Positions 1 through 6,007 of a stretch of DNA of 64,000 bases are shown here, one piece after another. The position numbers were made by a program, and so were the translations under genes. How positions within the stretch are numbered: position 1 is the first letter of the stretch; each line of letters starts with the position of its first letter. Origin of the DNA: Flavobacterium hankyongi (GTDB lineage: Bacteria; Bacteroidota; Bacteroidia; Flavobacteriales; Flavobacteriaceae); contig NZ_CP085725.1 of the NCBI RefSeq assembly GCF_036840915.1, positions 806,001-870,000 on the forward strand. The letters run 5' to 3'. Under the pieces are notes generated by a model. It saw only the letters and a program-made list of their open reading frames with translations. It made no database searches and was not told the DNA's origin.

Positions 1-1075
1 ACTGACCAATAATGTTTCCACTTCCAGAAATAGTAATTTCACCAATTCTATCAGCAATTTTTTCAACATATTCCATCTCTTTCAATTTCCACAACATTTC
101 ATTTTCTTCCATTAACTTAGCTGTATTTAGCAAGCTTCTGGTAGCAGCGGTTTCTTCACGTCTCATAATGCTATTAGCCTGAGCTTTTTTCTCAGCCAAC
201 AATACCTGATTCATGATTTCTTTCATATCACCTGGTAAAATAACATCTCTAATACCTGCATCAGAAACGGAAACTCCAAGATTCTGAATTTTATCTTTTA
301 TTTCTTCCAAAATAATTTCAGCAATTGTATCTTTTTTACTTAATAATTCATCTAAAGTAAAACCACCAATAAAAGCTCTTAATGCCAATTGCATTAAAAC
401 ATACAACTGTTTTTCAAAATCTTTATTCTCAAGCAAAGCCTTTGATATATCAACAACTTGATACTTAACAAAAAAGTTAATTCGCAATGAAGCCTTATCT
501 TTCGTTAATAATTCCTGACCAGAAATTTCCATTTGCTGTTGTCTCAAATCAATTGTTTTGATTTCTACTGGAATAGTATTGTTCCAAAAATAATGAGTAC
601 CAGCTCCCACCTCTTTTGCAAACTTACCATCAACAAACAACAATCCTTTTTCATGGCTCATTACCTGAAATCTTCTTGTAAATGATCTAACTTTTACGTT
701 TTCCAATAAAGTTAATGGAATATCCTCAGTAATTTCTACTTTAGACAAGTCAACTTTAATGAATTCATTTTTAATATATCCTTTCCAAAAAGCAAATCTT
801 CCTGTTGCTAATACTTCTTTAAAAATACCATTCACAAAATATAATACCATTTCATTGTCGGCAATTTCAATAACTTCCAACATTGAAGCTAATTCTTCAT
901 TTTGCAATAAAATATTCAATTCAACAGGGGCAACAAATGATTGTTTCATCTCAAATATTTCAATTTGTTTGTTACCAATAATCCAATGATTACCTTCTTT
1001 TAAAACAGTAATCAATTTTCTATTTTCAAATACCAAACCTACTTGGTATGCTTTAATTGTAATTCTCTTAATCAT
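1..1075 (-). CDS. SPFH/band-7 (slipin-like) protein, C-terminus cut by window edge
   Basis: Reading the minus strand from an ATG at 1075 gives an open frame of about 358 codons that runs off the left edge. It begins MIKRITIKAYQVGLVFENRK. A band-7/PHB pattern follows in the second half: VKVRSFTRRFQVM, then IKTIDLRQQQMEISGQELLT, then KDKASLRINFFVKYQV, then GVSVSDAGIRDVILPGDMK and an Ala/Glu-rich helix (AEKKAQANSIMRREETAA). These are typical of slipins, membrane-associated oligomeric scaffolds. No clear transmembrane segment is visible at the N-terminus, which is unusual for the family. It is the last gene of a minus-strand unit that begins at the operator-promoter near 2072 and also holds a 130-aa protein and tRNA-like RNA. 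From memory, comparative genomics has placed slipins beside RtcB/Ro60 RNA-repair genes, which fits here. Family assignment is fairly sure; the function is unknown. Confidence 0.85.
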   Translation of the reverse strand, partial: MIKRITIKAYQVGLVFENRKLITVLKEGNHWIIGNKQIEIFEMKQSFVAPVELNILLQNEELASMLEVIEIADNEMVLYFVNGIFKEVLATGRFAFWKGYIKNEFIKVDLSKVEITEDIPLTLLENVKVRSFTRRFQVMSHEKGLLFVDGKFAKEVGAGTHYFWNNTIPVEIKTIDLRQQQMEISGQELLTKDKASLRINFFVKYQVVDISKALLENKDFEKQLYVLMQLALRAFIGGFTLDELLSKKDTIAEIILEEIKDKIQNLGVSVSDAGIRDVILPGDMKEIMNQVLLAEKKAQANSIMRREETAATRSLLNTAKLMEENEMLWKLKEMEYVEKIADRIGEITISGSGNIIGQ

Positions 1076-1200
1076 AATATTTTTTTAATTGTTAATCTTT
1101 TAAATAAGAAAACCTTAGGAACTTTATCCTCAGATAAGGACGGAAATAGGCCAGTTTGAAAAAGCATTCTAATGGTTTTGCACTGTTTTTGAATACTACT

Positions 1201-1335
1201 TTAGTTGAATTCAGCAAGTACCAAAGAAAAGAACGGTTTAGCAAACGAAGCTGCTTTCAGGTCTGACCATAAGTGTTGTTTATTGAAGAAATCAATACCA
1301 ACTGATAAAAACCTTTGGTTTTCTTTAATGATCAT
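1201..1335 (-). CDS. putative 44-aa small protein
   Basis: A short minus-strand frame, ATG at 1335 to TAA at 1201, encodes 44 residues starting MIIKENQRFLSVGIDFFNKQ and ending LVLAEFN. Its composition is protein-like, with mixed hydrophobic and charged residues and aromatic content. It lies between the tRNA-like RNA (ending near 1376) and the slipin gene. I recognise no family. It could be a translated leader for the slipin gene or a chance frame in an RNA-rich region. A second short frame overlaps the slipin ATG but is even less convincing. Confidence 0.35.
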   Translation of the reverse strand: MIIKENQRFLSVGIDFFNKQHLWSDLKAASFAKPFFSLVLAEFN

Positions 1336-1375
1336 TCTTTTTAAAGAGAGAATGAAACTCTTTTAAACAGATTAA

Positions 1376-1632
1376 AAGTCTGTTGGTGACAACCGCTGTC
1401 AACATAACCGATAGGTTATGATAGGATTCGAACCTACGTAACCAAAGTCTATTGTTCTAACCAACTGAACTATCCTGAAAATCAGGAGTGGGACTCGAAC
1501 CCACGACCGATAGAGTCGGAAGATTTTTGGCAAACCCTCGAAACCTCCAAATCAAGTTGCATAGTAAATAATAATATACTTTAGTATAACTTTTACCACA
1601 TTAGTGCTATATAGAAACACCCAACAGGACTT
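1376..1632 (-). ncRNA. two-module permuted tRNA-like (Y RNA-like) RNA
   Basis: On the minus strand two T arms (1488-1504 and 1421-1437, both with TTCGA loops) are each followed by a closed acceptor-like hairpin (1473-1487 with a TTT loop; 1403-1420 with a TATC loop) and then a D arm (1454-1470; 1387-1401). This is the reverse of normal tRNA order. The anticodon-position stems also pair only in this permuted sense: 1510-1514 with 1448-1452 (TCTAT/ATAGA) and 1441-1445 with 1383-1387 (TTGGT/ACCAA). Module 1 adds an outer CCAAA/TTTGG stem (1526-1530 with 1442-1446) with an intervening bulge containing CTTCCGA, resembling the TTACTTCGA bulge of the Y RNA units at 32-33 kb. A longer helix (1618-1632 with 1376-1388, two bulged bases) could close the whole RNA and competes with the module 2 stem. 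Known bacterial YrlA-type Y RNAs carry a tRNA-like domain of this permuted kind. The exact ends are inferred. Confidence 0.7.
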
Positions 1633-1643
1633 GTTTGATATTG

Positions 1644-2036
1644 TTATAATTTTATTTCCTTTATTTCATAAGTATTGCTAACTTCTTTGATCAAGACATT
1701 TTCCATATTAACTGAAATGTAATGAGACATATAACAGTCTGAGAATTCCGTAGCTACTTCATGACCGTTGGTACATACCTTATTCATTCCATCCATTCCA
1801 GAACTCCCGCAGCATCCTGTAAATCTTCTTGAATCTTCATGGTTTTTGAAATAGTAATCATCAACGGCAATGACCAATTCTTTTTGCTTGTTGCATTCAT
1901 TGGTAATAACAGAATATTTATTCTTTTCAATCATGTCTGTTCCGTCATCAAACCTCAGTGCACTTTTGTGTACTTCATAAAGTTCATCAGTTAACTTTAG
2001 ATTGCATTTTTTGCAATACATCTTAATTGTTCTCAT
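1644..2036 (-). CDS. 130-aa protein with cysteine motifs, first gene of an operator-controlled unit
   Basis: The protein starts MRTIKMYCKKCNLKL and carries an N-terminal CxxC knuckle (about residues 8-11) followed by further cysteines (CNKQ; GCCGSSGMDG; VCTNGHE; FSDCYMSHY), which suggests metal binding. I do not recognise a named family. The start at 2036 sits about 13 nt below the predicted transcription start of the palindrome promoter at 2056-2094, so the leader is very short. Downstream on the same strand come the permuted tRNA-like RNA, a possible 44-aa frame and the slipin gene, so it probably belongs to the RNA-repair regulon. The function is unknown; binding or processing of RNA is only a guess from the company it keeps. 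Confidence 0.75.
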   Translation of the reverse strand: MRTIKMYCKKCNLKLTDELYEVHKSALRFDDGTDMIEKNKYSVITNECNKQKELVIAVDDYYFKNHEDSRRFTGCCGSSGMDGMNKVCTNGHEVATEFSDCYMSHYISVNMENVLIKEVSNTYEIKEIKL

Positions 2037-2055
2037 GTTCTACTTAATTTCTAAA

Positions 2056-2094
2056 CAAAGATTTCAAATACAGTACGCAATTATTTTGCGTACT
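2056..2094 (-). promoter_or_regulatory. regulon operator-promoter copy 1
   Basis: An inverted repeat with 9-bp arms, AGTACGCAA (2072-2080) and TTGCGTACT (2086-2094), surrounds a TTATT spacer. On the minus strand the right arm is followed 16 nt later by TTTG (2056-2059), part of AAATCTTTGT, which resembles the Bacteroidota -7 element. Five other copies with the same core and spacing are in this window. This copy is placed to drive the 130-aa gene starting at 2036. Confidence 0.75.
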
Positions 2095-2137
2095 ACTAAA
2101 AATCACTTAAAAAAACAATTTATACATCTATTTTTGT

Positions 2138-2209
2138 CTGGGAAACAGGACTCGAACCTGCAACCTCCTGCATCCAAAGCAGGTAAACAACCAATCGTTA
2201 TCTTCCCAG
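2138..2209 (-). tRNA. tRNA-Pro-like (anticodon TGG), divergent
   Basis: The minus strand folds as a cloverleaf. The acceptor stem CTGGGAA/TTCCCAG has 7 bp with the C1-G72 pair typical of bacterial tRNA-Pro. A weak D arm has GATTGGTT in the loop. The anticodon stem CCTGC/GCAGG has loop TTTGGAT, giving TGG, and the T arm is GCAGG-TTCGAGT-CCTGT. Position 8 is not T and the D stem is only about 3 bp. CCA is not encoded. It is the last member of a five-gene cluster spaced by 3-26 nt. Confidence 0.7.
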
Positions 2210-2213
2210 TTAG

Positions 2214-2285
2214 GGTGTTTTCGGGAATCGAACCCTGTTCTCCGGATCCACAAACCGGGGTTTTACCAAATAAACTAAAAACACC
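2214..2285 (-). tRNA. tRNA-His-like (anticodon GTG), divergent
   Basis: The acceptor stem is GGTGTTT/AAACACC, followed by C73 as in bacterial tRNA-His. The D stem is GTTT/AAAC, and the anticodon stem CCGG/CCGG has loop TTGTGGA, giving GTG. The T stem is imperfect, with two of five pairs mismatched, and the expected G at position -1 is absent (T instead). It lies 4 nt upstream of the Pro-like gene. It may be a degenerate or specialised tRNA. Confidence 0.62.
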
Positions 2286-2288
2286 ATT

Positions 2289-2362
2289 TGGCGGCTCATA
2301 CGGGAATCGAACCCGTGGCATCCGAGAGACAGTCGGATAGGTTGCCATTACCACAATGAGCC
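2289..2362 (-). tRNA. tRNA-Asp-like (anticodon GTC), CCA encoded
   Basis: This is one of the better tRNAs of the cluster. The acceptor is GGCTCAT/ATGAGCC, followed by G73 (the Asp discriminator) and an encoded CCA at 2289-2291. The anticodon stem ATCCGA/TCGGAT has loop CTGTCTC, giving GTC. The T arm ACGGG-TTCGATT-CCCGT is perfect. The D arm is short. An encoded CCA is not shared by its neighbours. Confidence 0.8.
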
Positions 2363-2389
2363 AGTTCCCTTTCTAAAGAACTTTGTGTG

Positions 2390-2461
2390 AGGTTCTAACA
2401 AGATTCGAACTTGTATCTGCTGTTTAGAAGACAGCTATTCTATCCATTGAACTATAAAACC
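2390..2461 (-). tRNA. tRNA-Arg-like (anticodon TCT)
   Basis: The acceptor stem is GGTTTTA/TAGAACC with one G-T pair. T8-A9 are present, the D stem is GTTC/GAAT, the anticodon stem GCTGT/ACAGC has loop CTTCTAA (TCT), and the T arm ACAAG-TTCGAAT-CTTGT is perfect. CCA is not encoded. All cloverleaf elements are intact. Confidence 0.82.
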
Positions 2462-2471
2462 TTATTTTTGT

Positions 2472-2544
2472 GATCCAATCAGGACTCGAACCTGAAACCC
2501 TTCGCTTTGTAGGCGAATACTCTATCCATTTGAGCTATTAGATA
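2472..2544 (-). tRNA. tRNA-like with unusual ACA anticodon
   Basis: The cloverleaf is intact apart from a T1-C72 mismatch. The D arm is GCTC-AAATGGATA-GAGT, the anticodon stem TTCGC/GCGAA has a 7-nt loop CTACAAA, and the T arm is TCAGG-TTCGAGT-CCTGA. The loop gives anticodon ACA, which would read the Cys codon UGU with an unmodified-type A34. That is not a normal bacterial tRNA; loss of one T from a TAC (Val) loop is an alternative. It is the promoter-proximal member of the cluster. Confidence 0.65.
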
Positions 2545-2548
2545 TTAA

Positions 2549-2610
2549 GAGAGTAAGTAAATTGAACACTTATACATAACTATTGTTATTAATAAATAAG
2601 ACCTACTCTC
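2549..2610. other. inverted repeat in the leader of the tRNA cluster
   Basis: GAGAGTA (2549-2555) is matched by TACTCTC (2604-2610) across an AT-rich loop. It lies between the terminator at 2626-2649 and the first tRNA-like gene on the minus strand, so it probably forms a 5' leader hairpin of the cluster transcript. No TAnnTTTG promoter is obvious between it and the terminator. Confidence 0.4.
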
Positions 2611-2625
2611 CTATTTTTTGAGCAT

Positions 2626-2649
2626 AAAAAAAGCACCCTAGTGGGTGCC
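2626..2649 (-). terminator. intrinsic terminator, minus strand
   Basis: The minus strand reads a GGCACCC / GGGTGC hairpin with a 4-nt loop followed by seven T (2626-2632). It closes the 43-aa frame at 2675-2806 and insulates the tRNA cluster from upstream transcription. Confidence 0.8.
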
Positions 2650-2674
2650 TCTATATTAATTGCTACATAATAAA

Positions 2675-2806
2675 TTATATGTTCCTGCTAATACTTACAC
2701 CTTTGATTGTACAATTGAAATCCACACTCGGCAGTGAGCGAAAATCTTGTCTAGCTATTACTAGATCATTTCTAAATTGCGTTTTATGTTGAAATTGTAT
2801 TTTCAT
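2675..2806 (-). CDS. 43-aa microprotein, likely paralogue of the one at 3209
   Basis: ATG at 2806 to TAA at 2675 gives a basic 43-aa peptide starting MKIQFQHKTQFRNDLVIARQ and ending KGVSISRNI. Upstream on the minus strand is a good promoter, TTTG, 21 nt, TATCTTTG (about 2852-2884), and downstream is a terminator. So a complete small transcription unit is visible. The peptide at 3209-3328 shares length, a QH...R.D..SLP pattern, a single Cys region and the same trailer (GTAGCAAT before a terminator). No family is recognised. Confidence 0.5.
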   Translation of the reverse strand: MKIQFQHKTQFRNDLVIARQDFRSLPSVDFNCTIKGVSISRNI

Positions 2807-3149
2807 TATATTTCTATTCAAATGTCTTGTCTGATTGTTTTCAGTTATTATTTCGATGACAAAGATAAAGTCAAAAAAAAGTAACTTCCAAATATTTTTA
2901 AAAATAAATAATTGATTTTCATATAGTTAAATTAAAATTTAGACAATAAAAACCTTGTCCATTTACAACGGATACTCTTTATTTTTTCAAATGACTGTCT
3001 CTCATCTGATTAACTTTCAAAGCTTCTTAAATTCTATTTTGATTATGCATTAAACATTTTTTTATTTTTTTTCTAAAAATTTCATTTATTCATCATTCTT
3101 TCAATGTGTTTTAAGTCAATTTTATCTGTTTTCAAAACTCTATAAAACT

Positions 3150-3179
3150 AAAAAAGCGCCCTTTTTGAAGGACGCTTTA
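3150..3179 (-). terminator. intrinsic terminator, minus strand
   Basis: On the minus strand AAAGCGTCC pairs with GGGCGCTTT (one G-T pair) around a short A/T loop, followed by a T run. It lies just downstream of the 39-aa frame at 3209-3328. Confidence 0.78.
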
Positions 3180-3208
3180 CTAATATTGCTACTATATTTA
3201 GTTTAAAA

Positions 3209-3328
3209 TCATATAAATATTACATTACTTAGTATAAAACATCCATTTTTTGGCATAGGAAGACTATCTCGACCTCTTAGAGATTGAGATTTATTTTCTA
3301 ATGCTATATGTTGTTTTGTCATTTTCAT
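3209..3328 (-). CDS. 39-aa microprotein, likely paralogue of the one at 2675
   Basis: ATG at 3328 to TGA at 3209 encodes 39 residues starting MKMTKQHIALENKSQSLRGR and ending FILSNVIFI. An AT-rich region with TATATTTTTG lies just upstream. The trailer resembles that of the 43-aa frame (GTAGCAAT followed by a hairpin and T run). The two units look like diverged duplicates. They could be regulatory peptides, toxin-like peptides or peptide precursors; the sequence does not decide. Confidence 0.45.
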   Translation of the reverse strand: MKMTKQHIALENKSQSLRGRDSLPMPKNGCFILSNVIFI

Positions 3329-3367
3329 TGCGATGCAAAAATATAAATTATTTAAAACTAAATTAAA

Positions 3368-3643
3368 TTACTTTGAACAACCTTTAATGGTGCTTTCAAT
3401 TCCACTCCAAATTTGATTTTCTGAAACGATTCCAGGTTTTTTAGTGATTGTATAATCAACACTATTATTTGCTGGATTATAATTAAAAGTTAACACTACA
3501 TCACCTACAATTGAGTTTGTAGTTGCTGTTCCTTCATTAGCACCTGGAGGGGCATAAATAGTTCCGTGTTCTTTATAGCTTGTCGCTTTAACACACTCCC
3601 AAATTGCGGGAGTAACATTGTTGAAAGTTTTTGATTTTGACAT
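3368..3643 (-). CDS. 91-aa hypothetical protein, last gene of the 16-kb operon
   Basis: The protein starts MSKSKTFNNVTPAIWECVKA and has no signal peptide or membrane segment. The middle is beta-strand-like (SIVGDVVLTFNYNPANNSVDY) and it ends with a Cys-containing tail (STIKGCSK). I do not recognise the family. It follows the FAD oxidase gene by 18 nt, so it is probably co-transcribed with the RHS/dioxygenase operon. Two cysteines (near residues 17 and 89) could form a disulphide. Confidence 0.7.
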   Translation of the reverse strand: MSKSKTFNNVTPAIWECVKATSYKEHGTIYAPPGANEGTATTNSIVGDVVLTFNYNPANNSVDYTITKKPGIVSENQIWSGIESTIKGCSK

Positions 3644-3661
3644 AATTATAGTTTTTAATGA

Positions 3662-5380
3662 TTAGCTATTGAATAATTGTTCTATTAGTTTACTTTGATA
3701 AATATTATGTGAGTCATACTTTGCTAAAACTGAAGATTCCCATTCCCAATTATCATCACTAGCTCTGGAAATAGTAAATTCAGACTTAACTCTATCTATA
3801 AATTCAGTACTAGTCCATGCTCCCGAATTAGTATATCCCCATCCTTTTGACCATTCAGGAACAACTTTTGCAGTGGGTCTTTTAAAATGATCTAAGAACC
3901 ATTGTTCTAATTCAGTAAAAAATTCATCGGAATATTTAGTACCAGGAATAGTCAATACATCCAACCACAAAGCAACATCCCATCCATTTTTAACTGTTTC
4001 ATCATCTGTAGCTAAACTTGATATTGTAGGTCTTCCAGCTGGGTTATTATTAAATGAAGGCATATCGTCACCACTATCTAAACCTGTTACTCTTATTTCT
4101 AAAGGCGAATTGATTGGAAACTTATCCTGTGACTGATATTTTTTCAACATTGCTTCGAATTGTTTTGCAAAATCTGAAATTGCTTGTTGTACATCATTTT
4201 TGTTCATCAAAATGGCATACCCATTTGCAGTTACTCTTAATGTGGTGTCTTTAACATAAAAAAGAGTATTTTTTGAAGCCCCCCAAATATCTCTAGATTG
4301 ATCATAAATAGGGAATCCTAAGATTTTTCCATCCAGACCTTCATTCGTCATTTTGTACATTAATTGCCCAAAATCAGGTGTTAAACCAGGTGCTATACCC
4401 ATAATAAGATCTATCATTTTCACCACGAAATCTGGTAAATTATCAGAAAAAGGATAATTATTTGGTTGATCAACTTTTCTAGATGCTGAAGGCTGTTTTT
4501 TTTCTACTGTCCATACTTTTAACCATGGGTAATCTGTAAATGGGAACCAAATAATTTCTATTCTACCACTTTTATTTAAAAAATCGCCACAGCTATTTGG
4601 AGGGGGTGTTGTACCAGTATAAGGAGTAAATAATGTTTTGGCATCAATATCTGTTATAGAAAGACATCTTAAATTATAGTTTTCTATGACTTGAAAAGTA
4701 ACTTCTGTAATTAAACTACGCCCCAGCTGAGTCATCAAAGCATTCATTTCTTTATCTCCTCTCTTAAAAGTTTTTAACTGATAGTCATTTGGATTGGCGC
4801 TTTCAGGATCAGTAACAACAGCTGTAAGAGATAGAATTCTATTACTCATAGAACCGTATGTAGTTTTGAAATCATCATTGGGACTTGTTGGGACTGCGGT
4901 ACCGTGAGCATTTATACTTATTACTCCTCCTACTGTCAAATGATCTGGAGCTGGTATGTGAGGAAAACTGTATCCGCTGGCAGCACCATTTCCTCCAGAT
5001 ACATTCTCCAAATATTGTAGAAGATCACTCATTGTAGCGCCAGTTTTCACTTTTACAGCTGGTCCTTTTCCTTCAAAATCAGGAATAAAAGACATGTCAT
5101 TTAATGATACAGTAGTATCAACTAACAGTAATTTATCATATGAAGGTAAATTTGGAGTTACTGCCAAAGGTGACCAATTATGCATAATACCTCTAGCTCG
5201 AACTGTCCAACCATTACTGGCTGCCCAATTACAAACTATTGCAATATCTTTTTCATTTGCTGGAACACAAGTCCAAATATTAGGAACAACTATAGCGTTT
5301 GCCCAGTTTGAAAAAGTTTCTTGTTTAACGGGAATATTTGGAGGGAAGCCTTCCAAACCTTGATTATTTTCTGTTTTCAT
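3662..5380 (-). CDS. VAO-type FAD-dependent oxidase, cholesterol oxidase (class II)-like
   Basis: This 572-aa protein has a PCMH/FAD_binding_4 N-terminus. It includes a WTVRARGIMHNWSP segment (about residues 55-68) where a histidine could carry covalent FAD, then VKVKTGATMSDLLQYLE and HLTVGGVISINAHGTAVPT, the usual pyrophosphate and isoalloxazine-binding region. The C-terminal half resembles the substrate-binding domain of class II (Brevibacterium-type) cholesterol oxidases. There is no signal peptide. It sits 21 nt after the prolyl-hydroxylase-like gene and 18 nt before the 91-aa gene, within an operon of oxygenases and a cyclase-like protein, so it may oxidise an alcohol or sterol/terpenoid intermediate. 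The fold is confident; the substrate is inferred from similarity only. Confidence 0.82.
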   Translation of the reverse strand: MKTENNQGLEGFPPNIPVKQETFSNWANAIVVPNIWTCVPANEKDIAIVCNWAASNGWTVRARGIMHNWSPLAVTPNLPSYDKLLLVDTTVSLNDMSFIPDFEGKGPAVKVKTGATMSDLLQYLENVSGGNGAASGYSFPHIPAPDHLTVGGVISINAHGTAVPTSPNDDFKTTYGSMSNRILSLTAVVTDPESANPNDYQLKTFKRGDKEMNALMTQLGRSLITEVTFQVIENYNLRCLSITDIDAKTLFTPYTGTTPPPNSCGDFLNKSGRIEIIWFPFTDYPWLKVWTVEKKQPSASRKVDQPNNYPFSDNLPDFVVKMIDLIMGIAPGLTPDFGQLMYKMTNEGLDGKILGFPIYDQSRDIWGASKNTLFYVKDTTLRVTANGYAILMNKNDVQQAISDFAKQFEAMLKKYQSQDKFPINSPLEIRVTGLDSGDDMPSFNNNPAGRPTISSLATDDETVKNGWDVALWLDVLTIPGTKYSDEFFTELEQWFLDHFKRPTAKVVPEWSKGWGYTNSGAWTSTEFIDRVKSEFTISRASDDNWEWESSVLAKYDSHNIYQSKLIEQLFNS

Positions 5381-5401
5381 AAATTAGTTAGTTTTTATTG
5401 T

Positions 5402-5989
5402 TTATTTGAATGGTTGACCCGAAATCCATAATACTAATGACTTTCTGGTTCCTTTTCTTACGGGTGTGACTCTGTGCATAAAATAGGAAGGAAACACAAT
5501 GACACATCCTTTTTTTCTTGGCAATTTTGAAACTTCATTTCCAATCATAAATTCAAAATCACCGCCTTCATATTCTTCCGGATCAGAAAGTTGCATGGTA
5601 ATACTAACTTTTCTTTTTGCATACTTACCACTGCCTAAATCCATATGCCAACCAAAGTGTCCTCCATTATCTTCATAAACAGTATATTGCAAATCATCAA
5701 TGATTTCTGTAAGTTCAAATTTCCACATGGCATCATTAGCTTGTGTTACCAAGCCAATGAACTTATCATATAACCATTTACAATCAGGAGAATCTTTCTT
5801 TAACCATTTAATACTGCTTTTTCTTTTTGTTTCAAGACAAGCTGTATCAATAGCTATTTTAGCTTTTTCAAATGAAATGGATTCTTGAATTTGCTCTATC
5901 CTTAGTAATTCTTCTTCTGTAAAAGAATCTTGATACCAGTACCAATTATCTAATTGGCACTGGTTAAAATCAATTAATTGATTATTCAT
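5402..5989 (-). CDS. 2OG-Fe(II) oxygenase, prolyl-4-hydroxylase-like
   Basis: This 195-aa protein has a 2-oxoglutarate/iron dioxygenase core. HFGWHMDLGSG supplies the HxD pair (about residues 113-118), EYEGGDFEF is the conserved strand, and FPSYFMHRVTPVRKGTRKSLVLW supplies the distal His and the Arg that binds 2-oxoglutarate. It is PKHD-type in layout and short like stand-alone bacterial P4H proteins. It lies 18 nt downstream of the giant RHS gene and could modify that protein or a small molecule made by the operon. The substrate is unknown. Confidence 0.85.
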   Translation of the reverse strand: MNNQLIDFNQCQLDNWYWYQDSFTEEELLRIEQIQESISFEKAKIAIDTACLETKRKSSIKWLKKDSPDCKWLYDKFIGLVTQANDAMWKFELTEIIDDLQYTVYEDNGGHFGWHMDLGSGKYAKRKVSITMQLSDPEEYEGGDFEFMIGNEVSKLPRKKGCVIVFPSYFMHRVTPVRKGTRKSLVLWISGQPFK

Positions 5990-6007
5990 AAGAAATTTAC
6001 TTAGAAT

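Noticed and set aside
2072..2094. Sigma-54 promoter as used by RtcR in proteobacteria
   Set aside because: The GG/GC doublets of a -24/-12 promoter are absent; the recurring element is a palindrome plus a TTTG -7-like site.
2002..2354. Two open frames of 83-112 codons across the tRNA cluster, one per strand
   Set aside because: They overlap well-formed tRNA cloverleaves and their translations are the usual artefacts of T and anticodon arms.
2138..2544. Permuted order for the five tRNAs as well
   Set aside because: Each acceptor stem pairs within its own unit in the normal 5'-to-3' order, so these are linear tRNAs.
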